Below are positions 59,701 to 64,000 of a stretch of DNA of 64,000 nucleotides, one piece after another (position 1 is the stretch's first letter; every line of letters starts with the position of its first letter). The DNA comes from Spirometra erinaceieuropaei. Taxonomy: Eukaryota; Platyhelminthes; Cestoda; Diphyllobothriidea; Diphyllobothriidae. The translations under genes and the position numbers were made by a program. The notes under the pieces were generated by a model. It searched no databases and was not told where the DNA came from. It was given only the letters and a program-made list of their open reading frames with translations. The stretch is taken from NCBI GenBank assembly GCA_902702965.1, contig CACRXP010000982.1, positions 44,837 to 108,836 on the forward strand. The letters are read 5' to 3'.

Positions 59701-62646
59701 CCTTCTCCCTGGCGCTGACTGGAATTGTGATGTTTCACTCTCCCCCTCTCCTACCTTCTGCTCCCCAAACCCGAGCTACAGCTTAATTATCTACTTGCTC
59801 GTATCTTTTTCATTACCTTAATAGCCATATAGATGTACAGGCCTGAAGAGAATCTATGGAAAGCAGACGTATTCTCTCCAATTTGCCTTTTGAATTTTAC
59901 AATGGGAATTTTCGCAACTCTAGAACATGGTAGACATGAAACGGTCATACAATATCCGCTGGTAACATTGTGTTCTTTTTGGAAGTGAAACACTTCGTAT
60001 GGTAGGTAAACAACGCTACCGAAATAGTGCTTATGGACAATAAATGACATTTTCATCTCTTAAATAATAATTTGTATGGTCAACGACACTAAGAACTTGT
60101 TCACTTCTGGCCTTCATAATGAATTACAGTGGTTTACAGGTGCTACGTAGACTTTCAGTAACTTCAGAAACAGCAATCAAGTGTCCGTGCCATATATGCA
60201 GCTTTTTGCATTATTTACTCCTCGTATAACTAAACAGGCTACTGTCAATTTGCGGAAATATCTTCCGTGATAGCAGTTATGCTAACAACTTGAACTTCCC
60301 CCCCCCTTCGAAAGTCGCTTGAACAGTCATAAAGAAAGGCTGATGCTATGCCTGCCAAGTACTCTACCAACTATGAATCACAAATATAAATGGAAAGATT
60401 ATCGTTTTCATGTCATTTGGGTTCTATTTTTGTCAAAATAAACTGAGCTCTAAATTTGAACAGGTATTTAATTAAGGGTCCTCCATCAAGCACAAATAAA
60501 AAGTGATTAAGTGATTGTTGCGCTAAAAGCCCGTAGATTACGCCGATCATTTCTCTGGATGAGTCCCGCACTCCAATCATTGGACACTTTAATGTGGTTA
60601 ATATCGATAAAAGCAGAGACACTGACCAGATGTCTACATTGGAAGAATTCAGGATATGCGTTGCCACGGCAAACCACATAGCCAATTTCCCTGGTCAGGA
60701 AGTTCAATCAACAGGTTGTTATTCGCGATGGTAAGGAACTCAAGGTACTTTTATGTTTCATGTGAAACTAAACTGTATCAGGTGTATCCACATGAGTAGT
60801 TATTGGAAAATATTCGGAGAAGAATCACAGATTATGGAAGTAGGTTGTCATGAGTTGTATTTTGCTTCATATGCACTTGACTTTTGCTATTTCTTCAAAA
60901 GTTAGGGAATGCTTGAGCTTTAGCCGTGATAGAAAATCACAGGCTAACGTTAATTTAACTGGGGTTTCCACCTTCAGATGAACTGCTTCCGGTGATTGCG
61001 TTTCTGTTGTTCAAATAGTTGCATCTATTGCCTTCAACACAATAACTGGTAAAAGGCTATTGAACTGACATAGCCACACAGCAGTTAGTGTGCGAATAAC
61101 CAGTTAAGATATTTTTACCTCAAACTTGTGGTTATGGATTTACCACACCTGAATTTCCAACCAGAATTCTGTCTCTGCTGTCAGACAGCAAAAGCAACGT
61201 CTGATTTCGAACATAGTAAGTGACTAAGGCGCCATCGGAAGTTATGCATTACCAGCGGTATTATCGTAGCCACCATAGGTAAATAATGTCCGCTCCTATT
61301 CAGTGAAAATAAAAATTGATCCGCGTTTCGTATTTCTTACAGGAAATAGTGCATGTCTGACACAATCCTGACCCCGCAGCCACAATAATGCCTACTAATA
61401 CCCAACCGAATCCAAATAAGTCGGAATTCTACGTAGGCAAATAGGTTTTCCATGTACTCAATGCTTCGACTTTTTTAATAAATTGGTTTTCGCTCAGATG
61501 ACTTTCGTTTTGATAAAACGTTCTTTGGATCGGAGTTGGAGTTAGTTTGATCTGCTTGATTTAGCCTGTCTGTTTAAACAAGGATTTTTATGGACTAAAG
61601 TGCAAGAGATTCGACATACAAATGCTGGGAAATTTAAATTACTTTTGATGCAAGATGAACCGAATACACGATGATATTTGGCCATGAGAGAAGAGCAGCC
61701 AGATACGTCATTGCAAGGCCGAGGTTTGTCTTCATATTGGAAGCCTGTCTGTCCTAAAAAGACGGATTTCTTAACTTTCATGTACACAAAGTACACGAGA
61801 TCAATGTGTGTACCTATTTTGTCAGTAGATCACACAATGCCACCTTACGAATAAAAGTAGCAAAGTTAGCTGTGGTGATGTGGAAGTAGGAAAATAGGTC
61901 TTCAAGAAGAGGCCAATAGGTCAGATCCGAGTGTGAGTCATTACGTCGTTCAAATAGATCACTCTGAATGACTGATTTTAACTCGCAATTCATTGCTCTT
62001 AGCTCTTGATAACACGTTATAACTAGCATTGTTTGTACCTATTTACCCCATTAAATGACTTGAAAGTCCTTCACAATTAGTCAAATAATCTATTCACCAC
62101 CATGCTAGGGCTCATGACCGTTCTATTTATAGTCTGGAGTACACTCCTTATGTTGTGTCTTAAGTTTAATTCAGATTTCTGTTGCGGGGCATTCAGTAAG
62201 ATAAAACTAGTACTCTGTGACATTATTGCATAAACTAAGCTCTGCTTTTCTCAGCAATAAAGTATGGAACCAACTTTATTTTTTGGGAACGTCTGTTACT
62301 AAATAAATACCCTAATATTCCTTTCTAATATGTTTCCAGGGGATAAGAAGATAAGTGTGGAGTGAAAAAAGAACAATTAGCCTTTTGCGCATACCTGCCA
62401 TCCATAGATTAGTCTCTTGGAGAGTTCGGCAGTCCTGTCGATAGCACAGATGATAATGAACAGAACAATGAAGATAATCGACACCTCGACATGACTTAAA
62501 CGTTGAATTTCGGTGTCGATACCCTGCCATCTCAATGGCAGGCAAGCTATATCCTGCAAAGAAAGCTGACTTTTGTTGAGGTTTAGCGGTGGCCCACTAG
62601 AATTATGCCAAATTAACCTAGTCGAAATCGCTGTGTCTAGCGACAT
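26507..62646 (-). CDS. DUR3-like urea/solute symporter (SSS superfamily), 12-exon gene
   Basis: Hand-assembled spliced gene; exons are listed separately. The joined frame is 1,935 nt (644 codons plus TGA), close to but shorter than the roughly 690 residues usual for DUR3 urea-proton symporters. Known family role: Na+- or H+-coupled uptake of urea or related small solutes across the plasma membrane through about 14-15 helices. Seen here: first membrane helix near residues 53-69, EMRTKAPGAKTFPQVVRCRFG (119-188 region, with the DUR3 E-x-K-x-x-AP-x-A-x-T pattern), FGNFRHTLYLT (exon 4, the conserved HT helix), RFYKLL, FSIPFLYSTCLGLG, SSILIHD, FWSRLTRSG, and a C-terminal FLIFWPVVAF helix. All junction phases match. 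The start is the first ATG after an in-frame stop upstream, but an earlier non-coding exon is possible. Substrate is not deducible because several core motifs differ. A membrane segment may be missing between exons 10 and 11. Family call is firm; transport specificity is inference. Confidence 0.85.
28636..28716 (+). repeat. decayed relative of the hammerhead-like segment
   Basis: Shares with 20,044-20,115 the string ATGATGG..., then GAATCCGAA, GCGTCAGGC and AATAAA/GATAAA, but the core CTGATGA has become CATGATG and GAAA is GAAG. Both changes hit bases the hammerhead fold needs, so it should be inactive. Confidence 0.55.
29816..29930 (-). mobile_element. SINE 3' portion, minus orientation
   Basis: Reverse complement of the SINE tail at 30,131-30,245 (GTTCCACACTTCGGGCTTGGGTATGGCTGGCTGACGACGGC...). 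About 115 bp, more than 90% identical by eye. The tRNA-like head is missing here. Confidence 0.75.
29931..30047 (+). repeat. direct repeat unit 1 next to SINE
   Basis: CCTATATATCATGCGCC...CGAACGAGTGAGTTCCGTATGAACGATCGGTGAGCGCCCC, almost identical to 30,243-30,358. Each unit lies directly beside a SINE tail, the first inverted and the second direct. Confidence 0.85.
30071..30245 (+). mobile_element. tRNA-derived SINE
   Basis: Head GGGCAACGGGCTCGTGGCCCGGTGGGTAGAGG carries a box-A-like segment, and GGTCGCGAGTTCGAGGCTC is a good box B. Between them, CTTCTAA resembles an anticodon loop (TCT, tRNA-Arg-like). The stems do not close into a working tRNA. The tail (TGGGTATGGCTGGCTGACGACGGC...) is the part also present inverted at 29,816-29,930. 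Transcription would be by RNA polymerase III if active. Confidence 0.75.
30243..30358 (+). repeat. direct repeat unit 2 next to SINE
   Basis: Second copy of the 116-bp unit, differing by about ten substitutions, followed by an (AT)n tail (ACATATATATATGC). Confidence 0.85.
30596..30780 (-). CDS. DUR3-like gene, exon 11 (codons 516-576)
   Basis: Encodes MRFSPRLSEGKPTLREVRRS, then TMLAFLGGMVWFLIFWPVVA and SPKLTFEKFDIL, ending at a GGTAAGT donor in phase 0. The basic loop, the I-x-WP helix and the F-x-x-x-F that follows are the DUR3 C-terminal pattern. Entry at 30,780 (GTTAG acceptor) is phase 1. The frame stays open a little further upstream, so an acceptor near 30,790 (phase 2) is possible if an extra exon precedes. 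Confidence 0.85.
32880..33392 (+). pseudogene. zinc-finger LINE, 3'-end relic
   Basis: Two decayed C2H2 fingers remain: NSLVNYMRIHRSMTGKPVHG near 33,215-33,270 and SHLMGLFGHMRIHENLE near 33,330-33,382, the latter followed by a stop as in the copy at 46.7 kb. The preceding part is the proline/serine/threonine-rich linker region (CACCATCGCCGCCGCCATTA). Confidence 0.75.
33400..33670. repeat. repeat carrying degenerate telomere-like units
   Basis: CCCCACCTGAAGTAAACAAACCCCAGCCACTTGTAATAAGGGACCG is shared with 53,840-53,885 (GTAAGCAAACCCCTGAGCCACCTGTAATACGGGGCC). At 33,593-33,640 there are CCCTAA-type units (TTAACCCTAACCATAACCCC). It ends near GGTGGGGCTACAT, an inverted echo of the start. Confidence 0.6.
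34880..35150 (-). pseudogene. Penelope-like element, reverse-transcriptase relic
   Basis: Minus-strand translation gives SIGPNIQFSMEAKPNNQLLF, matching the PLE segment 'HP-x-IQFT-x-E-x-E-x-x-x-x-LPFLDV' that follows the RT catalytic motif (compare 58,790-58,855). Further residues decay quickly. No catalytic D-D pair is visible. Confidence 0.6.
36056..36403 (+). pseudogene. CR1/jockey-like LINE reverse-transcriptase scrap
   Basis: A 115-codon frame includes LEDVDKLAAWSIAWLLVFTV then FKCVVF and LQYTIKG. The pattern L-x-x-D-x-x-x-L-x-x-W-S-x-x-W-x-L-x-F-x-x-x-KC, ~20 residues, Y-x-x-x-G is the segment after the FADD motif in CR1/jockey-type LINEs. The rest of the domain is not recognisable. It is unrelated to the zinc-finger LINE. 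Confidence 0.55.
37023..37218 (-). CDS. DUR3-like gene, exon 10 (residues 450-514)
   Basis: Acceptor CCTTCTAG, donor G|GTAACC, phase 0 in and phase 1 out. Encodes TVADILQKTYIIFCGATPGC, IILTLFWSRLTRSGIIFGYF and VAAAIWLFHCMTEEDDPDE. It matches the DUR3 block ending in (L/F)W-S-(R/K)-x-(T/N)-x-x-G-x-x-x-G, a helix, then AWL. The acidic tail EEDDPDE is predicted to be a loop. Confidence 0.9.
38731..39415 (-). mobile_element. Penelope-like element fragment between 61-bp inverted repeats
   Basis: Arms 38,731-38,791 and 39,354-39,415 are reverse complements with very few mismatches (GGCTCGTCGGAAAATCGAGG...). Between them on the minus strand runs a GIY-YIG C-terminus: CANCSSVYVGHTG, stop (CGA to TGA), RLGTRINEHKLAIRRRDPLS, then ANTKQAREFLEAW and SINRHVDLDAH. 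This belongs to a different PLE lineage from the one at 58-59.6 kb. No RT domain is present. Confidence 0.8.
39550..41095 (+). pseudogene. Penelope-like GIY-YIG relic, split by a foldback element
   Basis: CIYAITWSCEDSYIGRTTRR, LSKRM, stop, EHHPAWLNQ near 39,560-39,665, then decayed C-terminal sequence to about 39,889 (VIYRSP, KFLRQP). After the 995-bp foldback at 39,892-40,886 the downstream non-coding part resumes (GACTTCCCCTTCTCCC... CTAGACTATAACTACCCC...) and parallels 42,720-42,935. Same family as the next relic at 42.4 kb. Confidence 0.75.
39892..40886. mobile_element. Tc1/mariner-like foldback element (non-autonomous)
   Basis: Arms 39,892-40,267 and 40,512-40,886 (about 375 bp each) are near-perfect reverse complements; the 244-bp centre (40,268-40,511) is unique. 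The ends read CAGTGAGTGACCTATC and GATAGGTCCCTCACTG and are flanked on both sides by TA (39,890-39,891 and 40,887-40,888), the target-site signature of Tc1/mariner transposons, whose ends often begin CAGTG. No transposase is encoded. It interrupts an older Penelope-like relic. Confidence 0.85.
41632..41718 (-). CDS. DUR3-like gene, exon 9 (residues 421-449)
   Basis: Encodes DNIRHMRLHITLLFLAGIVP, FSIMLLGSQ, then a strong CAG|GTAAGA donor. I chose the acceptor CCTATCAG|GAC because it is phase 0 like the end of exon 8 and keeps length close to DUR3. An upstream acceptor at 41,794 (TTTACAG) would add about 25 residues (YPKHWGTPYYCRTHGEY region) but needs phase 2. Confidence 0.7.
42385..42935 (+). 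pseudogene. Penelope-like element, GIY-YIG C-terminal relic
   Basis: IYVFTCS, stop, GAGYIGRTTKRIPKRM, stop, EHHPA near 42,390-42,470, then VKQVFRVIYKVPKRHSKFLR near 42,555-42,610 in another frame. It matches 59,330-59,560 in order and spacing. The 3' non-coding tail (CCACTCCCCCTTCCTAAGCC... CTAGACTATAACCCC) is shared with 40,950-41,030. Confidence 0.75.
45030..45575 (-). repeat. ~650-bp repeat family, copy F (diverged)
   Basis: Starts TGACGGTTCGACCGTCG at 45,032 (plus-strand reading) and continues through CAAAACAGAGACAGGAAGA, CCATTGCAGTCTGATACTCC and CTGATGCAAAGAATGGGCGCAGTGGCTGACA near 45,530-45,565. Lies immediately beside copy E in the same orientation. Confidence 0.65.
45596..46246 (-). 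repeat. ~650-bp repeat family, copy E (near full length)
   Basis: Plus-strand reading begins TGACAGTTCGACCGTCG and ends GGCTGACATGGTCGACTGACCA. High identity to copy B at 13.1-13.8 kb in reverse orientation. GTTTATAGTGCGGG (TATAAAC in family orientation) is at about 45,685. No coding capacity. Confidence 0.8.
46253..47110 (-). mobile_element. zinc-finger LINE, 3' end with three C2H2 fingers
   Basis: The minus frame ending at 46,678 encodes three well-kept fingers: CPHCPRTFTHRMGLFGHMRI-H, then CPHCPRTFTSRIGLVGHLRI-H, then CPHCPRTFTHRMGLFGHMRI-H, followed by DDLR and stop. A Thr/Asn-rich linker (GGT-rich DNA, 46,920-46,975) separates fingers 1 and 2, and a TETGEPVPGAPTHTH linker separates 2 and 3. 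The remaining 420 bp down to 46,253 looks like the element's 3' untranslated part and ends against repeat copy E. The RT part is absent (5' truncated). Confidence 0.8.
47143..47190 (+). repeat. (CA)n microsatellite
   Basis: About 48 bp of ACACAC with a few ACGC and CCAC interruptions, just upstream (in element orientation) of the LINE fingers. Confidence 0.9.
47195..47305 (-). repeat. ~650-bp repeat family, fragment G
   Basis: GGGCGGCTCAGATCTCACATG...GAGTAGGCCGTAGAGGCCAC and GTGCCATTGCAGCCTGAC match 52,790-52,860 and, less closely, 45,950-46,010. Only the middle of the family is present. Confidence 0.5.
48226..48383 (-). CDS. DUR3-like gene, exon 8 (codons 369-420)
   Basis: Phase-1 entry makes a GAC (D) codon across the junction. 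Encodes PVVLIVPVFLYGRQGLILQF, a helix, then GGSSILIHDVLQIYVR. This is the DUR3 block L-x-x-P-x-x-x-x-x-L-x-G-x-x-G, a long helix, then AVSS-I-x-TYDIY-x-x-YI. The conserved T-S just before this block is replaced by SCSCFVCGG. Donor AGG|GTAGGG, phase 0. Confidence 0.85.
48582..48743 (-). CDS. DUR3-like gene, exon 7 (codons 315-367)
   Basis: Acceptor GGATGTCAG. Encodes IALTLDHSSLSFILAALVIF and SIPFLYSTCLGLGFVAL, which matches without gaps the DUR3 segment IAA-x-P-S-S-x-x-x-GYL-x-GG-x-x-WFA-IPF-x-x-x-T-x-LGL-x-x-x-AL. The exon ends SKWKI followed by AG|GCAAGT, a GC donor with otherwise perfect consensus, in phase 1. Reading past it leads to a stop about 30 codons later. Confidence 0.85.
48915..48959 (-). 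CDS. DUR3-like gene, tentative 45-nt microexon 6 (codons 300-313)
   Basis: Tentative. A CAG acceptor (GTGCAACTTTCAG) opens in the required phase 1 and reads L-GGLLRHLRSWFTSS-G before exon 7. From the shared GL in exon 5 to the shared IA in exon 7 this gives exactly the same number of residues as DUR3, with an aromatic pair (WF) where DUR3 has YW. The donor would be G|GCGTAGG, a non-canonical GC donor with poor consensus. A GT (GTAGGA) lies two bases further on but gives the wrong phase. Confidence 0.45.
50654..50776 (-). CDS. DUR3-like gene, exon 5 (codons 259-298)
   Basis: Acceptor GAAACACAG, donor GTATGT, both phase 1. Encodes GNEDRFYKLLDCYKPDGAEE, then ISYLSAYNGKGLWAVCADFL. This corresponds to the DUR3 extracellular loop with (D/K)-x-(M/F)-Y-x-L-L ... 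S-Y-L-T-x-x-S-x-x-G-L, leading into the next helix. The normal FG-x-x-N-x-x-x-N-F motif is replaced by WAVCADFL. Confidence 0.85.
52503..52970 (-). repeat. ~650-bp repeat family, copy D (diverged)
   Basis: Begins CAGTTTGACCGTCGTTGACGA and continues GAGCAGGGACGATGACTGGTGC, GACAGAGTCAAAAAGACCGGAG, TCCCTGGTCCATAAC and CCATTGCAGCCTGCC. Loses similarity near 52,970 (AGTTCGCAACTTTCCATCAC). Confidence 0.7.
53480..53925. repeat. degenerate telomeric-repeat block inside inverted arms
   Basis: CCCTAA-type units (for example CCTTAACCCTAACCCTAACC at 53,541) run in decaying form from about 53,538 to 53,790. They are flanked by inverted arms: 53,487-53,520 (GCGTTTTGAAGGCTAGATCG, CAGTTGGTAGCCAGG) and 53,877-53,918 (CCTGGCTATCAACTG, CGACCTAGCCGTTTTGGAAG). 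The 33.4-33.7 kb repeat shares the right-hand unit. Confidence 0.75.
54372..54578 (-). CDS. DUR3-like gene, exon 4 (codons 190-257 plus flanking split codons)
   Basis: Acceptor CTGTTCTGTTCAG, donor GTAGGT. The first two bases complete a serine codon from exon 3, giving IIN-SGCSIL, the counterpart of the DUR3 'LLGGSA' turn. It encodes two helices including CLFMFIAACVVFVEFGNFRH and TLYLTSIFILAMAGILGMS. The HT pair (FRHT) aligns with the conserved histidine-threonine of DUR3. Ends phase 1. Confidence 0.85.
57214..57424 (-). CDS. DUR3-like gene, exon 3 (residues 119-188 plus 1 nt)
   Basis: Acceptor follows a long CT-rich tract (CTCTCTCTCTTGTTAG); donor is GTAAGT. It encodes VGILSPIAYTISTAVTVALF, then LLEMRTKAPGAKTF, then CRFGTAVHIIMVFAF. 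This is the most diagnostic exon. It matches the DUR3 stretch G-x-x-x-P-x-x-Y, hydrophobic helix, E-x-K-x-x-AP-x-A-x-T-F-x-x-V-x-x-R-x-G-T-x-x-H residue for residue. Ends in phase 1 (AAC A|GT). Confidence 0.9.
57781..58051 (-). repeat. left inverted repeat of the Penelope-like element
   Basis: Reverse complement of 59,606-59,877, including AATAGCCATATAGATGTACAG and the GGGACCTACCTTCTCCCTGG segment. Confidence 0.85.
58090..59639 (+). pseudogene. Penelope-like RT plus GIY-YIG polyprotein, broken
   Basis: Pieces in order: an N-terminal helical part (LTDCLKRHQADG), then SVRPILDMNKSSYHVIAKWQ, LHEMVMFSFNVSMPFTNVP (RT, the usual D of F-D-V is N), stop at 58,554, MDRKAMGSSLGPLLTNIF and YGLYMDDIF (catalytic YMDD-type motif), frameshift, HPSIQFTLEEEEEEQSG then LPFLDVLSSRRP, frameshift, and an intact 219-codon frame from 58,980 ending GIYSFTCSCGAEYIGRTNRR, LSKRINEHLPAWL (GIY-YIG). 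The missing RT aspartate, one stop and at least two frameshifts make it inactive. It is the best-preserved PLE copy in the window. Confidence 0.85.
59606..59877 (+). repeat. right inverted repeat of the Penelope-like element
   Basis: Overlaps the last 11 codons of the element's coding frame (AQKNFIQVL), so coding sequence continues into the terminal repeat. Confidence 0.85.
61643..61744 (-). CDS. DUR3-like gene, exon 2 (residues 85-118)
   Basis: This 102-nt exon is preceded by a CAG acceptor and followed by a GTAATT donor, phase 0 at both ends. It encodes ASNMKTNLGLAM..LLSWPN..HLASK, which lines up without gaps with the DUR3 segment that normally reads (N)TAGRSVKTGLIA..WTWAATLLQSS. The lysine and the glycine-leucine are kept, but the usual WTWAATLLQSS signature is replaced by a different hydrophobic sequence. 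Confidence 0.8.
62395..62646 (-). CDS. DUR3-like gene, exon 1 (residues 1-84)
   Basis: Starts MSLDTAISTRL. An in-frame TAA lies about 50 nt upstream of the ATG. Residues 53-69 (VEVSIIFIVLFIIICAI) form the first predicted membrane helix, followed by a positively charged RTAELSKRL turn as in DUR3. The exon ends ...YGWQ at a GTATGC donor in phase 0. The N-terminal 50 residues are not conserved and contain one possible N-glycosylation site (NSS). Confidence 0.75.
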
Positions 62647-62649
62647 CAG

Positions 62650-64000
62650 CTGGGCGGCTTGGACAAAAACGCAGTCTTTAGTGCCACCTCCTTAAATAGG
62701 CAACAATTTAGCACATGAGCAAATAGTCCAAAACACCTATCTTAATGGCGCGATAGGCTGTTAATATTGGATGAACATTAGACGAATGGGACGGGATACG
62801 CGTGTAATGGCGTTTCGACAGGAGTCCTTAAGTGCAAATAAAAATTAACTTTTGGACGCTATTCGTCTATTTGCTCCCCTTTATACGGTTAAAACTGACA
62901 CGAAATCCTCCAAACTCGACAAGTCTTTTAAGAAAGAGATTAGGCCCGAAAACAACTGGCCGTTAATCGCATTCTTACATGAATGGCCATTCATTAGATA
63001 TCGGCTCGTCGAATAAAGAGCACTCAGCTAAGTTGAAGTTCACATTAGTTAGAAAGCATTTGTAACAACTCTCAGTATTACTTTGGCCAAACAACTCGAT
63101 TTGTTGAGTTGAGCACAAGTTGCGTCTTTCGCAGAGCAAACGGCCAAGGCATCTCTCCGCTGGTCATGAAAAACACAGAAGCTGAAGTTCGAAACCTCTT
63201 TAACTAAAAAGCTTTATCCATAATTTGCTTGAGAGCTATCATGAATTCCCACTGTGTCTGAACGCTTGCAGTCAGCTCGGTGTTGTCAATGATGTAGATT
63301 AAATATCAGGCAGTTACATCATCACGGTTGCTTCCGATTTGCTGAAACATTCTCCGCGTTTTGAGAATACTTTCTTTGAACGCTGGAAACCTTCCTGAAA
63401 GAAGTGTTTTGTTTATCCAGCCTGGCATAGGGAATTTCCTAAAGTAGACAAATGAAAATTATTCCATAACTCTGTGTTTTCACACCGTTCCAGTTAGGTT
63501 AGCAAATTTTACAGCATGAGGTCGAGTGGCAGAAAAGTCATCAGACGTAGATAGGATGCCTCACTTTGTGATCTGATAGTTTTGCTAAACGGTTCGTAGT
63601 TGGGAGTGCTCACTAACGAGATCGCATAACGGTCGGGATGGTTGACGCTGGCGATTGTAGGAATAACCGCAACTTCTGGGTGTTTCCAGGCTTCGAAAAT
63701 AGACAGATGACCCGACTACTAAAACGCCTTTTCAGTCAACAAAGTTATCCTGTCTATTTCTGGTAGGTAGCCTATTATTTGACGGTTTTACTTATTTGAC
63801 TTGTGTGCCTTAGAAAGCAGCGTATTTTTATGGACGTGTACTCGAATGTGATTACTTATGATCAAGTTCCCGCACTTATATCTTCAGTTCGTGATTATTG
63901 CGAAGTGAAAAAATCCACAGTGTTGCAGGGACAGGAGAAGGGGCACCCACAAGAGGAGGCGCAACGTGTGCTGTGAAGTCGACGAACTCACTACAGGAGG
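62650..64000. other. 5' flank of the DUR3-like gene, nothing recognised
   Basis: Would hold promoter and any 5' untranslated exon. No clear TATA box, spliced-leader acceptor or repeat was identified. Confidence 0.4.

Larger units (their letters stand above)
57781..59877 (+). mobile_element. Penelope-like retroelement with long inverted terminal repeats
   Basis: A ~1.55-kb coding region lies between two inverted copies of a ~271-bp sequence: 57,781-58,051 and 59,606-59,877, about 93% matched by eye. Both arms contain the stretch encoding HQASYPHVITFPGTYLLPGA when read outward. The arrangement fits a PLE whose 3' repeat is also present inverted at the 5' side. The coding region (next entry) is broken. 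It sits in intron 2 of the DUR3-like gene in antisense orientation. Confidence 0.85.

Overview
The window looks like nuclear DNA of a flatworm, most probably a diphyllobothriidean tapeworm (Spirometra/Schistocephalus/Dibothriocephalus type). This rests on short exons with GT-AG junctions in long introns, mild AT richness, and repeat families that I associate with these worms: a non-LTR retrotransposon with C-terminal C2H2 fingers, Penelope-like elements (PLEs) with a GIY-YIG endonuclease, and tRNA-derived SINEs. The species assignment is inference from memory of those families, not a search result. No bacterial-style operon, rRNA gene or CRISPR array was seen.

The main gene is on the minus strand and runs from about 62,646 down to 26,507 (36 kb). 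I assembled 12 exons by hand. Their phases join without a frameshift into a 644-codon reading frame that aligns along its length with DUR3-type urea transporters of the sodium:solute symporter (SSS/SLC5) superfamily. It is divergent: spacing, many small residues, the 'AP-x-A-x-T' segment, the 'HT' helix and the C-terminal 'WP' helix are kept, while other DUR3 core motifs have changed. Two donors appear to be GC rather than GT, and one exon is only 45 nt. One membrane segment between exons 10 and 11 may be missing from the model.

Its introns are full of mobile DNA: a PLE between long inverted repeats (57.8-59.9 kb), a degenerate telomere-repeat foldback (53.5-53.9 kb), a tandem cluster of a ~650-bp repeat beside a zinc-finger LINE 3' end (45.0-47.3 kb), PLE relics (42.4, 39.6, 39.0 and 34.9 kb), a ~1-kb Tc1-like foldback inserted in one of those PLEs (39,892-40,886), a CR1-like RT scrap (36.2 kb), another LINE 3' end (32.9-33.4 kb), a palindromic SINE pair (29.8-30.4 kb) and a decayed hammerhead-like segment (28.6 kb).

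Left of 26.5 kb the window is mostly repeat-derived or unassigned. It holds a nearly full-length but heavily mutated LINE (5.4-9.3 kb), a younger LINE 5' end with an apurinic-type endonuclease domain (12.0-13.1 kb) joined to a ~650-bp repeat, a LINE 3'-half relic (19.0-19.9 kb), a hammerhead-ribozyme-like motif (20.05 kb), a PLE GIY-YIG relic (17.1-17.5 kb), a possible Merlin transposase remnant (24.3-24.6 kb) and a single good candidate exon of an unknown gene (11,221-11,426, minus). The 0-5.3 kb stretch and several others show nothing I can name.
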